A program made the translations under genes and the position numbers. Under the pieces are notes generated by a model that saw nothing but the letters and a program-made list of their open reading frames with translations, searched no databases and had not been told where the DNA came from. A DNA stretch of 64,000 nucleotides from Chitinophaga sp. CF418 (GTDB lineage Bacteria > Bacteroidota > Bacteroidia > Chitinophagales > Chitinophagaceae): positions 62,001 through 126,000 of the forward strand of contig NZ_FRCN01000010.1 of the NCBI RefSeq assembly GCF_900142925.1. The letters run 5' to 3'. Positions within the stretch are counted from its first letter, which is position 1. Every line of letters starts with the position of its first letter. This document shows, piece by piece, positions 28,673 to 37,836 of the stretch.

Positions 28673-31600
28673 TAGAAAGAAAATTTTAAACCAGCAGTTA
28701 TAGTACGTAATGGCGGAAGTGAGAGGCCCTGTGATTCCGGATCGAATCCTTCATAGGAAGTGATCGTAAACAGGTTTTGTCCCTGTATATAGAACTTGGC
28801 AGCATTCATTTTCAGTCTTGCTGCTACTCTTACAGGAAGGTCGTAAGCGAACGATACATTCTTCAGGCGTACGAAGGAAGCATCTACTATCATGGCATCG
28901 GATGAGAGATAATTACCTACTGCAGCATTGTATCCTCCCAGTATATGACGCTGATCGGGCGCTCCGTCTGCAAGGTAGTTCTCCAGTGAAGCTTTTGACA
29001 CATTATAAATATAACCCGGCGGATAGGATCCGGTTGTCAACAGATCACGTCCTTTCTGTTTCACGAACTGGAACATAATATCCAGTGAGAAATGTTTATA
29101 GGTAAATGAGTTGTTAAACCCTCCGAAGTATTTTGGAAAGTTAGCGCCGTAATAGTACCTGTCTCCACGTCCGCGATCTAAGAGGCCGAATGATATTGTA
29201 CCGTTCTTATCGAGATCAGCCACCCTGGGCAGTCCGGTAGTGGTATCGTAGCCATCATACTTGTATACGTAGATGCCGGAAATAGGATTGCCCACGATAT
29301 AACTGGTATAGTAAGAGCTCTTCTCAATATTCGGAAATGACTTCAGTTTGTTACGGTTCAGGGAAACGTTGAAATTGCTGGTCCAGGTGAAGTTCTTCTT
29401 CAAAACATTGATGGTGCTCAGGGAGAATTCCAGTCCGCTGTTCTGCACTTTTGCAGGTAAGTTGGCCTGATAGCTGGAGAAACCTGCCTGAGAACTGATG
29501 GTATAGCTGATCAGCTGATTGCCCGTATTATTGTTATAGTAGGATGGTGTGAATTTCACCCTCCCGTTGAGGAATTCCAGTTCGAGCGCCAGTTCAAGCT
29601 TTTTGGTCTGTTCCCAGCGGTAGTTGCTGTTAGCAATACGTGAAGGCACCAGGCCGTTATAGCCGTTGTAGTTGTAGGTGGTAGATGAATAGGTATCGAG
29701 ATAGCCGTAGTTGCCAATATTGTCGCTACCTGTAATACCATAGCTGGCGCGGAGCTTACCCGTAGTCAGCCATTTATGCGGTATTGCCATAAATGGTTCA
29801 TCAGAGAATATCCAGGCAGCACCGACAGAGCCGAAGTTACCAAACCGGTTACTAGGTCCGAAGCGGGAGGAGCCATCTCTTCTGAAGATCCCGTTCAGTA
29901 CATAACGGTCTTTGTACGTATAGTTCAGCCTTCCAAGGATGGAGGCGAATTTATAATCGACAGAACTGGACCTGGTAGTTACAGTGGCTGCGGATCCCAG
30001 ATTCTCGAGAAATTCGTCTGAAATAAAGTCCGAAGCCAGTGTATAATATGGCTGTCTTGATTTTCTATATTGCCATGAACCTCCGACAAGAGCAGACAAA
30101 CGTCCTTGCCCTATTTGCCTTACATAGCTCACCTGTGGCTCCACGATGTAGTTGTTGGTATAGCTATAGGCGAAAGTAGCGCGCGAGGTATTGGTAGCTA
30201 CTGACTGATCTTGCGAGGCGCGGGGAATGAGTTGCGCCTGGTCCATATCAGCACGTCCGAATCCTCCCAGTACTTTAAACTCCAGTCCTGCCAGCGGCCG
30301 GTACCTGATATTCACATTTGTGTTGAGATTGGAGCTTTTGTTCCGGTTGGTACGCATCATCACCGCTATCGGATTCTGTGTAAGGAATCCGTTCCAGTAA
30401 AGGCTACCATCCGGGTTATACAGCGGGAAGTTAGGTGAGATCTGGAATGCCCTGGCTGTCAGGTCTTCTACAGAAAGCCTGTTGTTATCAGCAGCGTACA
30501 TTGCAGAAACACTGATACCAAGCTTCTGATCGGCTGTAGTATGATTGATACTCAGGTTGGCAGATCCTCTTTTATAGGACTTATCAAGGTAATAGACAGT
30601 TGTTTCATAATGGTATGTTCCGCTGAGCAGGAAGTTCGTTCTGAGATCGCCACCAGACACACTTGCATTTACATCAGTATTATTAGCTGTATTCCCGATC
30701 AGCAGTTTCTGGAAGTCTGTATATGCCTGCTGGTCCCAGAGTACGAGATCTGGTGCGTTGCTGGCATTGGGCGTCATACCTGAATTTTTTAAGCCCTGTT
30801 TACGCAGCGCCAGGTATTCCTGTGTATTGAGCTCGGGGACTGTTTTAGGGATATGGGACAATCCTGTACTTACGTTAAGATCAAATCTTGTAAGACCAGG
30901 CCTACCCTTCTTCGTGGTGATCAGGATTACACCATTCGCACCACGGGAGCCATATATAGCGGTAGCATCACCATCTTTCAGCACTTCTATGCGTTCAATA
31001 TCTGCGGGACTGATACTGTTGAGCGGACTGGTAGAACCGTTCGCGCCCCATATCTCAGTACCTGTCTGCGCATTGATCGCTTCTGACAGAAAAGGCACTC
31101 CATCCACGATATAAAGCGGTTGCGAAGTTCTCAGCAGGGAATTGATACCCCTTACCTGTACATTGAATGCAGCGCCGGGAAATCCGTTGTTCTGCACCAC
31201 ACTCAACCCCGGAACCCTTCCCTGCAATGCCTGCAGGACGTTGGTAACCGGCTGTTTCTCTATAGTTCTTGCATCAACGCTGGCTACGCTACCGGTGGAG
31301 AGGCGCTGTATTTCGGTATAATATCCTTTGTTCACCACCACTTCTGTAAGATTGCTTATAACAGGTAGCAACGTGATGATCACATTAAATTCTTCTTCCC
31401 TTACCATCCTCACAGAAATAGCGGCATTCCTGTTCAGCACAGTTGCAACAAAGCCCTGCTCTGTGCTACGCAGCTGTATTTCCGCCGTAGTATACCCTAC
31501 CATAGAAACCTGGAGCACATCACCATCAACAATATCATCCAGGTTGAAGGTGCCTTTATGTGAGGTAGTGGTGCCTGTACTGGTACGTTTAATTTTAATG

Positions 31601-32097
31601 GAGGCGCCGGCAAGTGATTCACCGGATGCGCTTCTTACCTTACCCCGTATTACGCCGGGTGGAGGCAAAGGAGCCAGAGACGGGATACCGGGAGCAGACG
31701 CCTTTTTCTTTGCGAGATAGATGGTTTTGCCTTCTATTGTGTATGACACGGGCATATCTGCCAGCACCACATCCAGAAAGGAAGTCAGCGACATATTCCT
31801 GACTGACAGGGACACCGGTCTGGCGCTTGTAAGCACCTCCTGACTATAGAAAACGGTAAACCCTGTCTGTTCTTCAATTGCATTGAACACTTTCTTCAGC
31901 GGAAGATCTTTTCCGCTAAGCGTCACATTTTGAGAAAAGCCTGTAGCCTGAACATTCAGAAAAGCCACGGTCAGTAAGATCACTGTTAATTTCATTGCCC
32001 GGAATAAGTTTAAATAGGGACCTGTTCTGTCCTTGGGCCTCTGAGATATGCACATGAGGGTCCCGGACCAATTAGCAGTTTTTTGCATAAATTGCAT
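28672..32097 (-). CDS. SusC/RagA-family TonB-dependent transporter with STN domain
   Basis: About 1141 residues from the ATG at 32097; another ATG is three codons later. The extended N-terminus before MKLTVILLTVAFLNVQATGFS is typical of FecR-regulated SusC proteins. In order: signal peptide, a secretin/TonB N-terminal (STN) domain (LKKVFNAIEEQTGFTVFYSQ), a carboxypeptidase-regulatory-like domain (GKVRSASGESLAGASIKIKR), the plug (IQRLSTGSVASVDARTIEKQ to NVQVRGINSL), and the beta-barrel ending in LPPLRTITAGLKFSF. The STN domain indicates signalling to the FecR anti-sigma encoded upstream. It imports a bound ligand across the outer membrane with SusD. Confidence 0.94.
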   Translation of the reverse strand: MQFMQKTANWSGTLMCISQRPKDRTGPYLNLFRAMKLTVILLTVAFLNVQATGFSQNVTLSGKDLPLKKVFNAIEEQTGFTVFYSQEVLTSARPVSLSVRNMSLTSFLDVVLADMPVSYTIEGKTIYLAKKKASAPGIPSLAPLPPPGVIRGKVRSASGESLAGASIKIKRTSTGTTTSHKGTFNLDDIVDGDVLQVSMVGYTTAEIQLRSTEQGFVATVLNRNAAISVRMVREEEFNVIITLLPVISNLTEVVVNKGYYTEIQRLSTGSVASVDARTIEKQPVTNVLQALQGRVPGLSVVQNNGFPGAAFNVQVRGINSLLRTSQPLYIVDGVPFLSEAINAQTGTEIWGANGSTSPLNSISPADIERIEVLKDGDATAIYGSRGANGVILITTKKGRPGLTRFDLNVSTGLSHIPKTVPELNTQEYLALRKQGLKNSGMTPNASNAPDLVLWDQQAYTDFQKLLIGNTANNTDVNASVSGGDLRTNFLLSGTYHYETTVYYLDKSYKRGSANLSINHTTADQKLGISVSAMYAADNNRLSVEDLTARAFQISPNFPLYNPDGSLYWNGFLTQNPIAVMMRTNRNKSSNLNTNVNIRYRPLAGLEFKVLGGFGRADMDQAQLIPRASQDQSVATNTSRATFAYSYTNNYIVEPQVSYVRQIGQGRLSALVGGSWQYRKSRQPYYTLASDFISDEFLENLGSAATVTTRSSSVDYKFASILGRLNYTYKDRYVLNGIFRRDGSSRFGPSNRFGNFGSVGAAWIFSDEPFMAIPHKWLTTGKLRASYGITGSDNIGNYGYLDTYSSTTYNYNGYNGLVPSRIANSNYRWEQTKKLELALELEFLNGRVKFTPSYYNNNTGNQLISYTISSQAGFSSYQANLPAKVQNSGLEFSLSTINVLKKNFTWTSNFNVSLNRNKLKSFPNIEKSSYYTSYIVGNPISGIYVYKYDGYDTTTGLPRVADLDKNGTISFGLLDRGRGDRYYYGANFPKYFGGFNNSFTYKHFSLDIMFQFVKQKGRDLLTTGSYPPGYIYNVSKASLENYLADGAPDQRHILGGYNAAVGNYLSSDAMIVDASFVRLKNVSFAYDLPVRVAARLKMNAAKFYIQGQNLFTITSYEGFDPESQGLSLPPLRTITAGLKFSF

Positions 32098-32252
32098 CGT
32101 TTGGTTGTTGAAATGAGTGTTGCAGCGAATTTTGATAACCATCATCCACCGGAGGTGTTCCACCACTTCCGGTTTTGTTTTTATGGTTGTTTTTCTGATC
32201 GTTGGTTTACCTGATGAGTGTCATTGACATCTGCGATTTTGATTGATAACTG

Positions 32253-33467
32253 TTATTTATATACCACTAATTTTCGTCCCTGTTCAATTCTGAATTGTAT
32301 CCCGGTGGCCTGAAGGCCTCTCAACAAACCGGCTAGATTTACGTCCCTGTTAATTTTCCCTCCAAAGTGTGTTTCGGGTAGTCCCGGTTCAAATATTACT
32401 TCTATATCATACCATCTGGATAGTTCACGCATGACTTCCTGCAGTGTGGCATTATCAAAATAGAATACCCCGTTTTTCCATGCCAGTACCTGATCAAGAT
32501 CTGCAGGAGTGGTCCGTATATTCTCCGGTCTGTCTGCAGGTATTTGTGCCGAATACCCCGGTTTCAGCGTCACTGACTGCGCAATACCGGTGGGGCTGAC
32601 CTTTACTGCCCCGCTAACCAATGTGGTATTTAAAAACGGTTCGTCGGCATATGCTTTTACATTGAATGCAGTTCCCAGCACCGCTATTGCTGCTTTACCC
32701 GGTATATTTACATAGAAAGGCTTTGCTACATCTTTTTTTATCTCCAGGTATACTTCACCGGATATATCAACTCTTCTCTCCTTTTCTGCAAAGCTGGTCG
32801 GATAGCGGATAGAACTTTGTGCATTTAGCCAGGCCTCAGAACCATCGGGCAATGTGAGGTGGAACTGCCGTCCCCTGGGCGTGGTCAGAGCATTATATAT
32901 AACTGAGTTGGCATTCACGTTCCCTTTTCTGCTATAAGTGAGGCTTCCCCCGGACATCACCGCCTCAGCCCCCTGCTGTTCTGCAACAATGCCATTTCCC
33001 AGGCTATCCAGCTGTACCTGTGAGCCATCTGCCAGCGTGAGTATGGCACCCTGTTTAGCCGGTGTAATATCGGCCAGCTGCATCTGTTTTTCCTGTTGTG
33101 ACACAGCAGGACGATACTGCCAGGTCCATGTCCACCAGCCGGCCAGGATCAATATGACAACAGAAGCAGCAGCAGCCCACCAAATACGAAGCGACCGGAC
33201 AGGTACTTCACCTGTAGGTGTGTCGGCTGCTACTATTTTCTGTTGTACTTTTTCCCATTGTTCATCATATGAAATGCTGTTATAATACTTCAGATCAGCT
33301 ACCGGCCATGTTCCGGAAAGGATCTCATTATAAGCAGCCTTATTCAGGTCTGAGGCGGCTAACCAGCCATCCAGCACCTGTTGCTCATCAGGAGATAATT
33401 CAGTTCCTGACCAGCATTTATATAGAATTAGGACCAGTAAAGGCGATTCTTCAGCTTTTGGTTGCAT
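32253..33467 (-). CDS. FecR-family anti-sigma factor
   Basis: 404 residues. The N-terminal cytoplasmic part (about 1-90) binds the sigma factor and contains the typical LDGWLAASDLNKAAYNEI segment. A single membrane helix follows at about 92-112 (IWWAAAASVVILILAGWW). The periplasmic FecR domain (about 185-290) has TTPRGRQFHLTLPDGSEAWL, LNAQSSIRYPTSF and ERRVDISGEVYLEIKKD. The C-terminal DUF4974-type domain contains LQEVMRELSRWYDIEVIFE. It relays the ligand-bound state of the SusC STN domain to the ECF sigma factor. It lies 48 bp after the sigma gene. Confidence 0.95.
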   Translation of the reverse strand: MQPKAEESPLLVLILYKCWSGTELSPDEQQVLDGWLAASDLNKAAYNEILSGTWPVADLKYYNSISYDEQWEKVQQKIVAADTPTGEVPVRSLRIWWAAAASVVILILAGWWTWTWQYRPAVSQQEKQMQLADITPAKQGAILTLADGSQVQLDSLGNGIVAEQQGAEAVMSGGSLTYSRKGNVNANSVIYNALTTPRGRQFHLTLPDGSEAWLNAQSSIRYPTSFAEKERRVDISGEVYLEIKKDVAKPFYVNIPGKAAIAVLGTAFNVKAYADEPFLNTTLVSGAVKVSPTGIAQSVTLKPGYSAQIPADRPENIRTTPADLDQVLAWKNGVFYFDNATLQEVMRELSRWYDIEVIFEPGLPETHFGGKINRDVNLAGLLRGLQATGIQFRIEQGRKLVVYK

Positions 33468-33515
33468 ACATATACTAAAACGACCGGGAGGGGAAAGCGC
33501 AACAAAGATTTGAAA

Positions 33516-34130
33516 TTATTTTTTCAAGACAGCCCAGATAAGCAGGACCAGCTCCAACAACTGCTTACTTTTCAACAAATTACGAAGCTGAAATAATGCC
33601 CGGGATTTTTCCATACGGACATGCGCTTCTGATAAGGACAGGAGAATTGCTATTTCGGAGGTCTTCCTTTCTTCCAGAAAACTCCATTCGAGGATCTTAC
33701 GGGAGCGCTCAGGAAGGTTTTTCAGTTCACCTTCAATAATGCGTAATAATTCAGTTTGCAGGAAACGGGCATCCATTGCCAGGCTTTCCGGTTCTTCTGC
33801 ATTTCTCAGATCATCTTCGGCTTTATTCACCACCGTCCGGTGCTTGAGCAGGTCATAGCAACTATTACGGACCATCACATAAAGAAAAGATTTGACGGCA
33901 TTAAGGTCAGTCTGTTGGCTGCGACGTTCCCATAAACGGGCAAATGCAGTGCTGACAATGTCTTCAGCCTCTTCTTTCTGACCAATTAGTTTATGTGCGA
34001 AGTAACAAAGGGGGCGCAGATGTTCGTTAAATATAATGCGGAATGCCGCTTCATCTCCCTGTGAAAAGCGTGTTATGATATTCTGATCACTGTCTGGCTG
34101 ACTTGTATTTAAAATGCCGTTATTGGCCAC
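33516..34130 (-). CDS. ECF sigma factor controlling the SusC/D-ABC-M16 operon
   Basis: 204 residues. Region 2 (about 25-90) includes LRPLCYFAHKLIGQKEEAED and FARLWERRSQ. Region 4 (about 135-185) includes LPERSRKILEWSFLEERKTS and EIAILLSLSEAHVRMEKSRA. The protein ends in a hydrophobic tail (LLELVLLIWAVLKK). It is the first gene of the leftward operon sigma-FecR-SusC-SusD-ABC-ABC-M16, the standard trans-envelope signalling layout. It probably recognises promoters ahead of susC and perhaps ahead of the divergent precursor gene at 34720. Confidence 0.94.
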   Translation of the reverse strand: MANNGILNTSQPDSDQNIITRFSQGDEAAFRIIFNEHLRPLCYFAHKLIGQKEEAEDIVSTAFARLWERRSQQTDLNAVKSFLYVMVRNSCYDLLKHRTVVNKAEDDLRNAEEPESLAMDARFLQTELLRIIEGELKNLPERSRKILEWSFLEERKTSEIAILLSLSEAHVRMEKSRALFQLRNLLKSKQLLELVLLIWAVLKK

Positions 34131-34719
34131 CCACTCTCGTTTGAGCCAAATTTAATTAAAAACCTTTATAAGTAAAAGGAATCGGCTGTGTTTCATACGA
34201 CGGTTGACGTGCTTCAATATTTAGATAACCAAGGTTGCCGCATGTCGACCTCCAAAGGATTAGAAATGAGTGTACAGCGAGAGATCACCATTTAAACCAG
34301 GCCGGATGTAGACCTGGTCCATTACTGTTATGTTTATGCAACCTTTTTATCCGTAATTGGATCATCTTTTCGATCTCCTGATTCTAAAATTTAATACTGC
34401 TCCTAATTAACACAGACACCCCAGCAGACCTGAAATCACAATCCAGCATCTCAATAGAATTTCCCTCATTGAAAAAAATTCCCTAAATTAGGTGAACATC
34501 TAATTCTCTAACCCTCAAATGTTTAACCCTATGTAGATAATAAACCCATTTGTAGTTTACCCTGGTACCATTTCCTTCGACCTTGTACATCACCTGTAAT
34601 TAAAATAGCACAAGCCTCATCGAAGACATTCGTCGAACTTTTATATGTGCTGAACAACCACTCCATGGCATTGCCCCCTGGCTAAAGACAGGAGAGGACC
34701 CACTTAAATACAACTCACT
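34131..34719. other. Divergent regulatory region ahead of sigma gene and lanthipeptide precursor
   Basis: 589 bp without a gene. Both the sigma gene (leftward) and the precursor (rightward) must have promoters here. I could not find an exact TAnnTTTG box at a suitable distance on the plus strand. The last 70 bp before the precursor are untranslated leader sequence including AGGAGAGGACC at 34691-34700, a purine-rich stretch 20 bp before the ATG. No RNA gene was recognised. Confidence 0.4.
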
Positions 34720-34887
34720 ATGAAAAAAGTCGCAAAACAAAAAAAACTGCAACTGGTGAAGATCAAGATTGCCAATCTCAGTAAGTTAAAGGAAGACGCA
34801 TTGAAAGGAGACCGTATTTGTCTAACATCCCTTGCTGAGACCTCCTGCCCTACCTGCTCTCGCGGAGAGACTCTTTGTGATTGTTGA
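34720..34887 (+). CDS. Class I lanthipeptide-type precursor peptide (orphan)
   Basis: 55 codons read directly from the sequence. Residues 1-30 are a Lys-rich leader, KKLQLVKIKIANL then SKLKEDALKG, which matches the Bacteroidota RiPP leader pattern K-x-L-x-L-x-K-x-x-I-x-x-L with a double-residue processing site (here KG-D instead of GG). Residues 32-55 are the core, with five Cys (34, 43, 46, 53, 55) and seven Ser/Thr (36, 37, 41, 42, 45, 47, 51), including CPTC and a CDC terminus. This is the composition of Chitinophaga class I lanthipeptides, where LanB dehydrates Ser/Thr and LanC closes thioether rings. Neither enzyme is encoded in the window. It is divergent from the sigma/SusCD/ABC/M16 operon and is followed by a strong hairpin. 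Confidence 0.8.
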   Translation: MKKVAKQKKLQLVKIKIANLSKLKEDALKGDRICLTSLAETSCPTCSRGETLCDC

Positions 34888-34893
34888 CATGTA

Positions 34894-34947
34894 TAAGATA
34901 AACAGTTTCAAAGACTCTAATAATGGTCTTTGACACTGTTTATCTTA
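34894..34947. terminator. Long near-perfect inverted repeat after the precursor gene
   Basis: 22 nt at 34894-34915 (starting TAAGATAAACAG) pair with 34926-34947 with one mismatch and a 10-nt loop. It begins 7 bp after the precursor stop. There is no T-run after it on either strand, so it may be a terminator of unusual form, an mRNA 3' stabiliser, or a bidirectional element between converging transcripts. Confidence 0.7.
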
Positions 34948-35003
34948 CAATCTTGACTGTCTTCCGGGGTCTTGATACGACACCGTAAGCGCAGCTTCAT
35001 TAT

Positions 35004-35123
35004 TTAGACTGCTATGTCCAAGCACCCTTTGTTATCGACAATTGGCATGCATCTTTCTACTCCTCCTGCTTCTGAACTTTTAATGTTTGCTCCGGCGATT
35101 GCACGAATAATTAATTTCTTCAT
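35004..35123 (-). CDS. Possible small peptide gene with a GG motif
   Basis: 39 codons beginning MKKLIIRAIAGANIKSSEAG, with a Gly-Gly at residues 20-21, then a 19-residue tail with two Cys (25 and 34) ending in LDIAV. The ATG follows the aldo/keto reductase stop by 38 bp on the same strand. The basic/hydrophobic start, the GG and the Cys-bearing tail resemble secreted-peptide precursors. The frame is too short for the pattern to be conclusive, and I recognise no family. Confidence 0.3.
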   Translation of the reverse strand: MKKLIIRAIAGANIKSSEAGGVERCMPIVDNKGCLDIAV

Positions 35124-35161
35124 ATTTTTTTCAAATTGCTGTCTGAAGATGGATCGCTTTA

Positions 35162-36154
35162 TCAGCGATCGATGACAGACATGTTCATTTCGTCGTGGCG
35201 CTCACCTGCTGCAGATGTAAGGTTATTTAGCCGTTCCAGTTGCACGGTACTCAGTTGGATACTGTCGGCTGCAGTGTTTTCCTCAACGCGCGCAACCCGC
35301 TTGGTACCAGGAATCGGAGCAATGTCGTCTCCCTGTGCCAGCAACCAGGCTAAAGCTATCTGCGCGGGAGTGGCATTCAGCTGTGAGGCCACAGCCTTAA
35401 CCTCTTCAACAATACGAAGATTGTACTTGAAGTTGTCACCAGTGAAACGTGGGTTAGTCTTGCGCCAGTCATCATCGGAGAGTTGGTCGGGCGATGTAAT
35501 CTCACCTGTAAGGAACCCATGGCCGAGTGGCGAATAAGGAACGAAGCCAATGCCCAGTTCCCGTAGCAACGGTAATAACTCCGCCTCCGGGTCGCGGCTC
35601 CATAGAGAATACTCTGTTTGAAGGGCTGCGACCGGATGTACGCCATGTGCCCGGCGGATCGTCCCGGTACCGGCTTCTGACAGACCGATGTAGCGGATCT
35701 TGCCTTCAGCAACCAGATCGGCCAGCACGCCAATGGTTTCCTCAATTGGCGTATTAGGGTCTACCCTGTGTTGATAGTACAGGTCTATATAGTCGGTGCC
35801 CAGCCGCTTCAGGGAACCTTCAACTGCCATACGGACGTTTGCTGCGCTGCTGTCTATTACTCCAGGGCCTCCACCAGCGTGAGAAACGAGACCGAATTTC
35901 GTAGCGACCACTACCTGGTCACGACGCCCCTTGATGGCTTTTCCCACCAATTCTTCATTTGAAAAGGGGCCGTAAATCTCGGCTGTATCGATGTGGGTCA
36001 CACCCAACTCGAGCGCCCGGTGGATAGTACGGATGGATTCTGCCTCACTGCCTGCTCCGATATTGTAATAACCGGACATCGACATAGCGCCAAGCCCTAT
36101 TCGGGAAACCTCGAGTCCCCCGAGTGAGACACGTTTCATAATATTGTTACTCAT
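35162..36154 (-). CDS. Aldo/keto reductase
   Basis: 330 residues with a TIM-barrel aldo/keto reductase pattern. The catalytic tetrad is D56, Y61 (in HIDTAEIYG), K86 (in VVATKFG) and H129 (in LYYQHRVDP). The NADPH-binding C-terminal part carries PIPGTKRVARVEENTAA. It reduces an unknown aldehyde or ketone in the cytoplasm and belongs to the YakC/Tas-like soluble branch. The AraC gene at 36531-37409 lies upstream on the same strand, and regulation by it is plausible. Confidence 0.94.
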   Translation of the reverse strand: MSNNIMKRVSLGGLEVSRIGLGAMSMSGYYNIGAGSEAESIRTIHRALELGVTHIDTAEIYGPFSNEELVGKAIKGRRDQVVVATKFGLVSHAGGGPGVIDSSAANVRMAVEGSLKRLGTDYIDLYYQHRVDPNTPIEETIGVLADLVAEGKIRYIGLSEAGTGTIRRAHGVHPVAALQTEYSLWSRDPEAELLPLLRELGIGFVPYSPLGHGFLTGEITSPDQLSDDDWRKTNPRFTGDNFKYNLRIVEEVKAVASQLNATPAQIALAWLLAQGDDIAPIPGTKRVARVEENTAADSIQLSTVQLERLNNLTSAAGERHDEMNMSVIDR

Positions 36155-36530
36155 GGTTGTGATATTTAGTGTATTTTAAAAAATTGAATATTTATTGAAC
36201 CTGTGTGTATGTAAGAAAGTCGTTTACATCGATCTCTTGCTTTTTGAGTTTGTTTAATCCTTCCAATAGGATTTAACGGAATATACCATGCCCGGCCGGA
36301 TCCCCCCTCACCATGCGAGATAAGCTCCTTCAGGTAGAATAACATACAGAGATGACAGGCATTGTCCCATCTTCAATTTGATACGGAACAAGCCTTTCAG
36401 GAGTATTCAAGCTGTAAGTTGCAGCGGCAATCCTGCAAATTGGTTATGATCTGTTATCCCCGATCAGGATACAAAGGTCACCAGATGCTTAGTGAAGAAA
36501 TAAAGGAAAACAAAGGAAAAAGTATAAATA
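36155..36530. other. Gap between AraC and aldo/keto reductase genes
   Basis: 376 bp on the upstream side of the aldo/keto reductase gene. A 62-codon plus-strand frame exists (36362-36550) but shows no domain and runs into the end of the AraC gene. No hairpin with a T-run was seen. It probably holds the reductase promoter. Confidence 0.35.
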
Positions 36531-37409
36531 TCAAAGGTGGGCGGATCTGACTGATTTCGGGATATGCCCTGTTTTCTTTTTGAAGAAGTTGTTAAAGTAG
36601 GTGGGATATTCAAATCCAAGCGCATACGCGATCTCAGCAATATTCCAATCCGTGTGCTGCAACAGGGCTTTGGCTTCGGTGATAATTCTTTCGCCGATAT
36701 GCGTAGTGGTCGACTTCCCGGTTATTTCCTTTACGGAACTATTTAGATAATTAACGTGTACCGACAGTTCCTTGGCAAAATCCTGCGCTGATTTTAATTC
36801 CAGCGGGTTCTGGGTACTTTCTATCGGGAACTGCCTCTCCAGCAGCTCAAGAAATACGGCTGTAATACGCGCAGATGCATTCTTTTGTTTTGGATAGCTT
36901 TCAGAAGGCTGCATTTTTAGTGCCTCATGAATGATCAAATTGAGATAGTTGCGAATAATCTCATCCTTGTATGGGTAATCAGTGTCCTGCTCCGCAATCA
37001 TCTTTCGAAAAATGGCAGCGAGATCTTTCTTTTTTGTCTTGTTAATTGTCAAAATAGGCGTGCCGCCAATTTTAAACAAAGGCGACTGCAAAAGGCCCTC
37101 TGAGCGTTCGCTTAACTTTAGAAAATCTTCTGTAAAGAGAGCCGCATATCCCACGTTTATCGGGGAAATAACCTCGCAGGAATAAGGTATATGGGGGTTA
37201 CCAAAAAACAGGATCGTCTCATCCGTTTCAAAACTTCGATCAGCATAATGAAAGATATATTTACCGGTATTCAAGCTGATCTTATAAAAGTCTTTACGGC
37301 TATAACCGTGAACTTTCCCCGTCTTGCTGTCTATCTCATATGCTTTAAATCCTTTCAGCTTTATTTCATTATTGAAATCAGAAGTGGGGGTGATTCTTTG
37401 CTTATTCAT
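36531..37409 (-). CDS. AraC-family transcriptional regulator
   Basis: 292 residues. The N-terminal sensor region (about 15-130) includes FYKISLNTGKYIFHYADRSF and ILFFGNPHIPYSCEV, a cupin-like layout common in Bacteroidota regulators of aldo/keto reductases. The C-terminal HTH pair spans about 190-292, with SAQDFAKELSVHVNYLNSSV, then WNIAEIAYALGFEYPTYFNN and FFKKKTGHIPKSVR. It reads toward the aldo/keto reductase and is its likely regulator. AT content is somewhat higher than in the flanking metabolic genes. Confidence 0.92.
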   Translation of the reverse strand: MNKQRITPTSDFNNEIKLKGFKAYEIDSKTGKVHGYSRKDFYKISLNTGKYIFHYADRSFETDETILFFGNPHIPYSCEVISPINVGYAALFTEDFLKLSERSEGLLQSPLFKIGGTPILTINKTKKKDLAAIFRKMIAEQDTDYPYKDEIIRNYLNLIIHEALKMQPSESYPKQKNASARITAVFLELLERQFPIESTQNPLELKSAQDFAKELSVHVNYLNSSVKEITGKSTTTHIGERIITEAKALLQHTDWNIAEIAYALGFEYPTYFNNFFKKKTGHIPKSVRSAHL

Positions 37410-37836
37410 GTTTACAAAGTTAAGAAAATCAAAGGACCAAACTTATTTGTATGTTCTTCATCTATACACGTTTATGGTTAAAAAAACTTCCTTGAAGTAT
37501 ATACACGCTTTTACAGGCGGCAAAGCAGTACCGCATTAAAATGACATGACATACCTGTAGTGATATTGACAGGAATATCAATCGGGTGTCAGGATAATTA
37601 ATGTAAGAGGATAATACTTAATGAAAACAGTGAGATTTTCTCTTGTGAAATATAGGTTTTCGCATGGTCTAAACAGTTAAATGGTTATTCAATTGAGGGT
37701 GTAAATATAGGTTGCTCAAACATCATTAAAAGCTCAGTACAGATAACTAAAAATAACAAATAAATATTATACGAAGGCGAAAATATATTGACTTGATAAG
37801 ATAAATACAACCACAAAAAAGTGCTACACCCATACC
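37410..37836. other. AT-rich gap, nothing recognised
   Basis: 427 bp between the AraC start and the DinB stop. It is markedly AT-rich with only short frames. No hairpin terminator, tRNA or repeat was identified. Confidence 0.4.
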
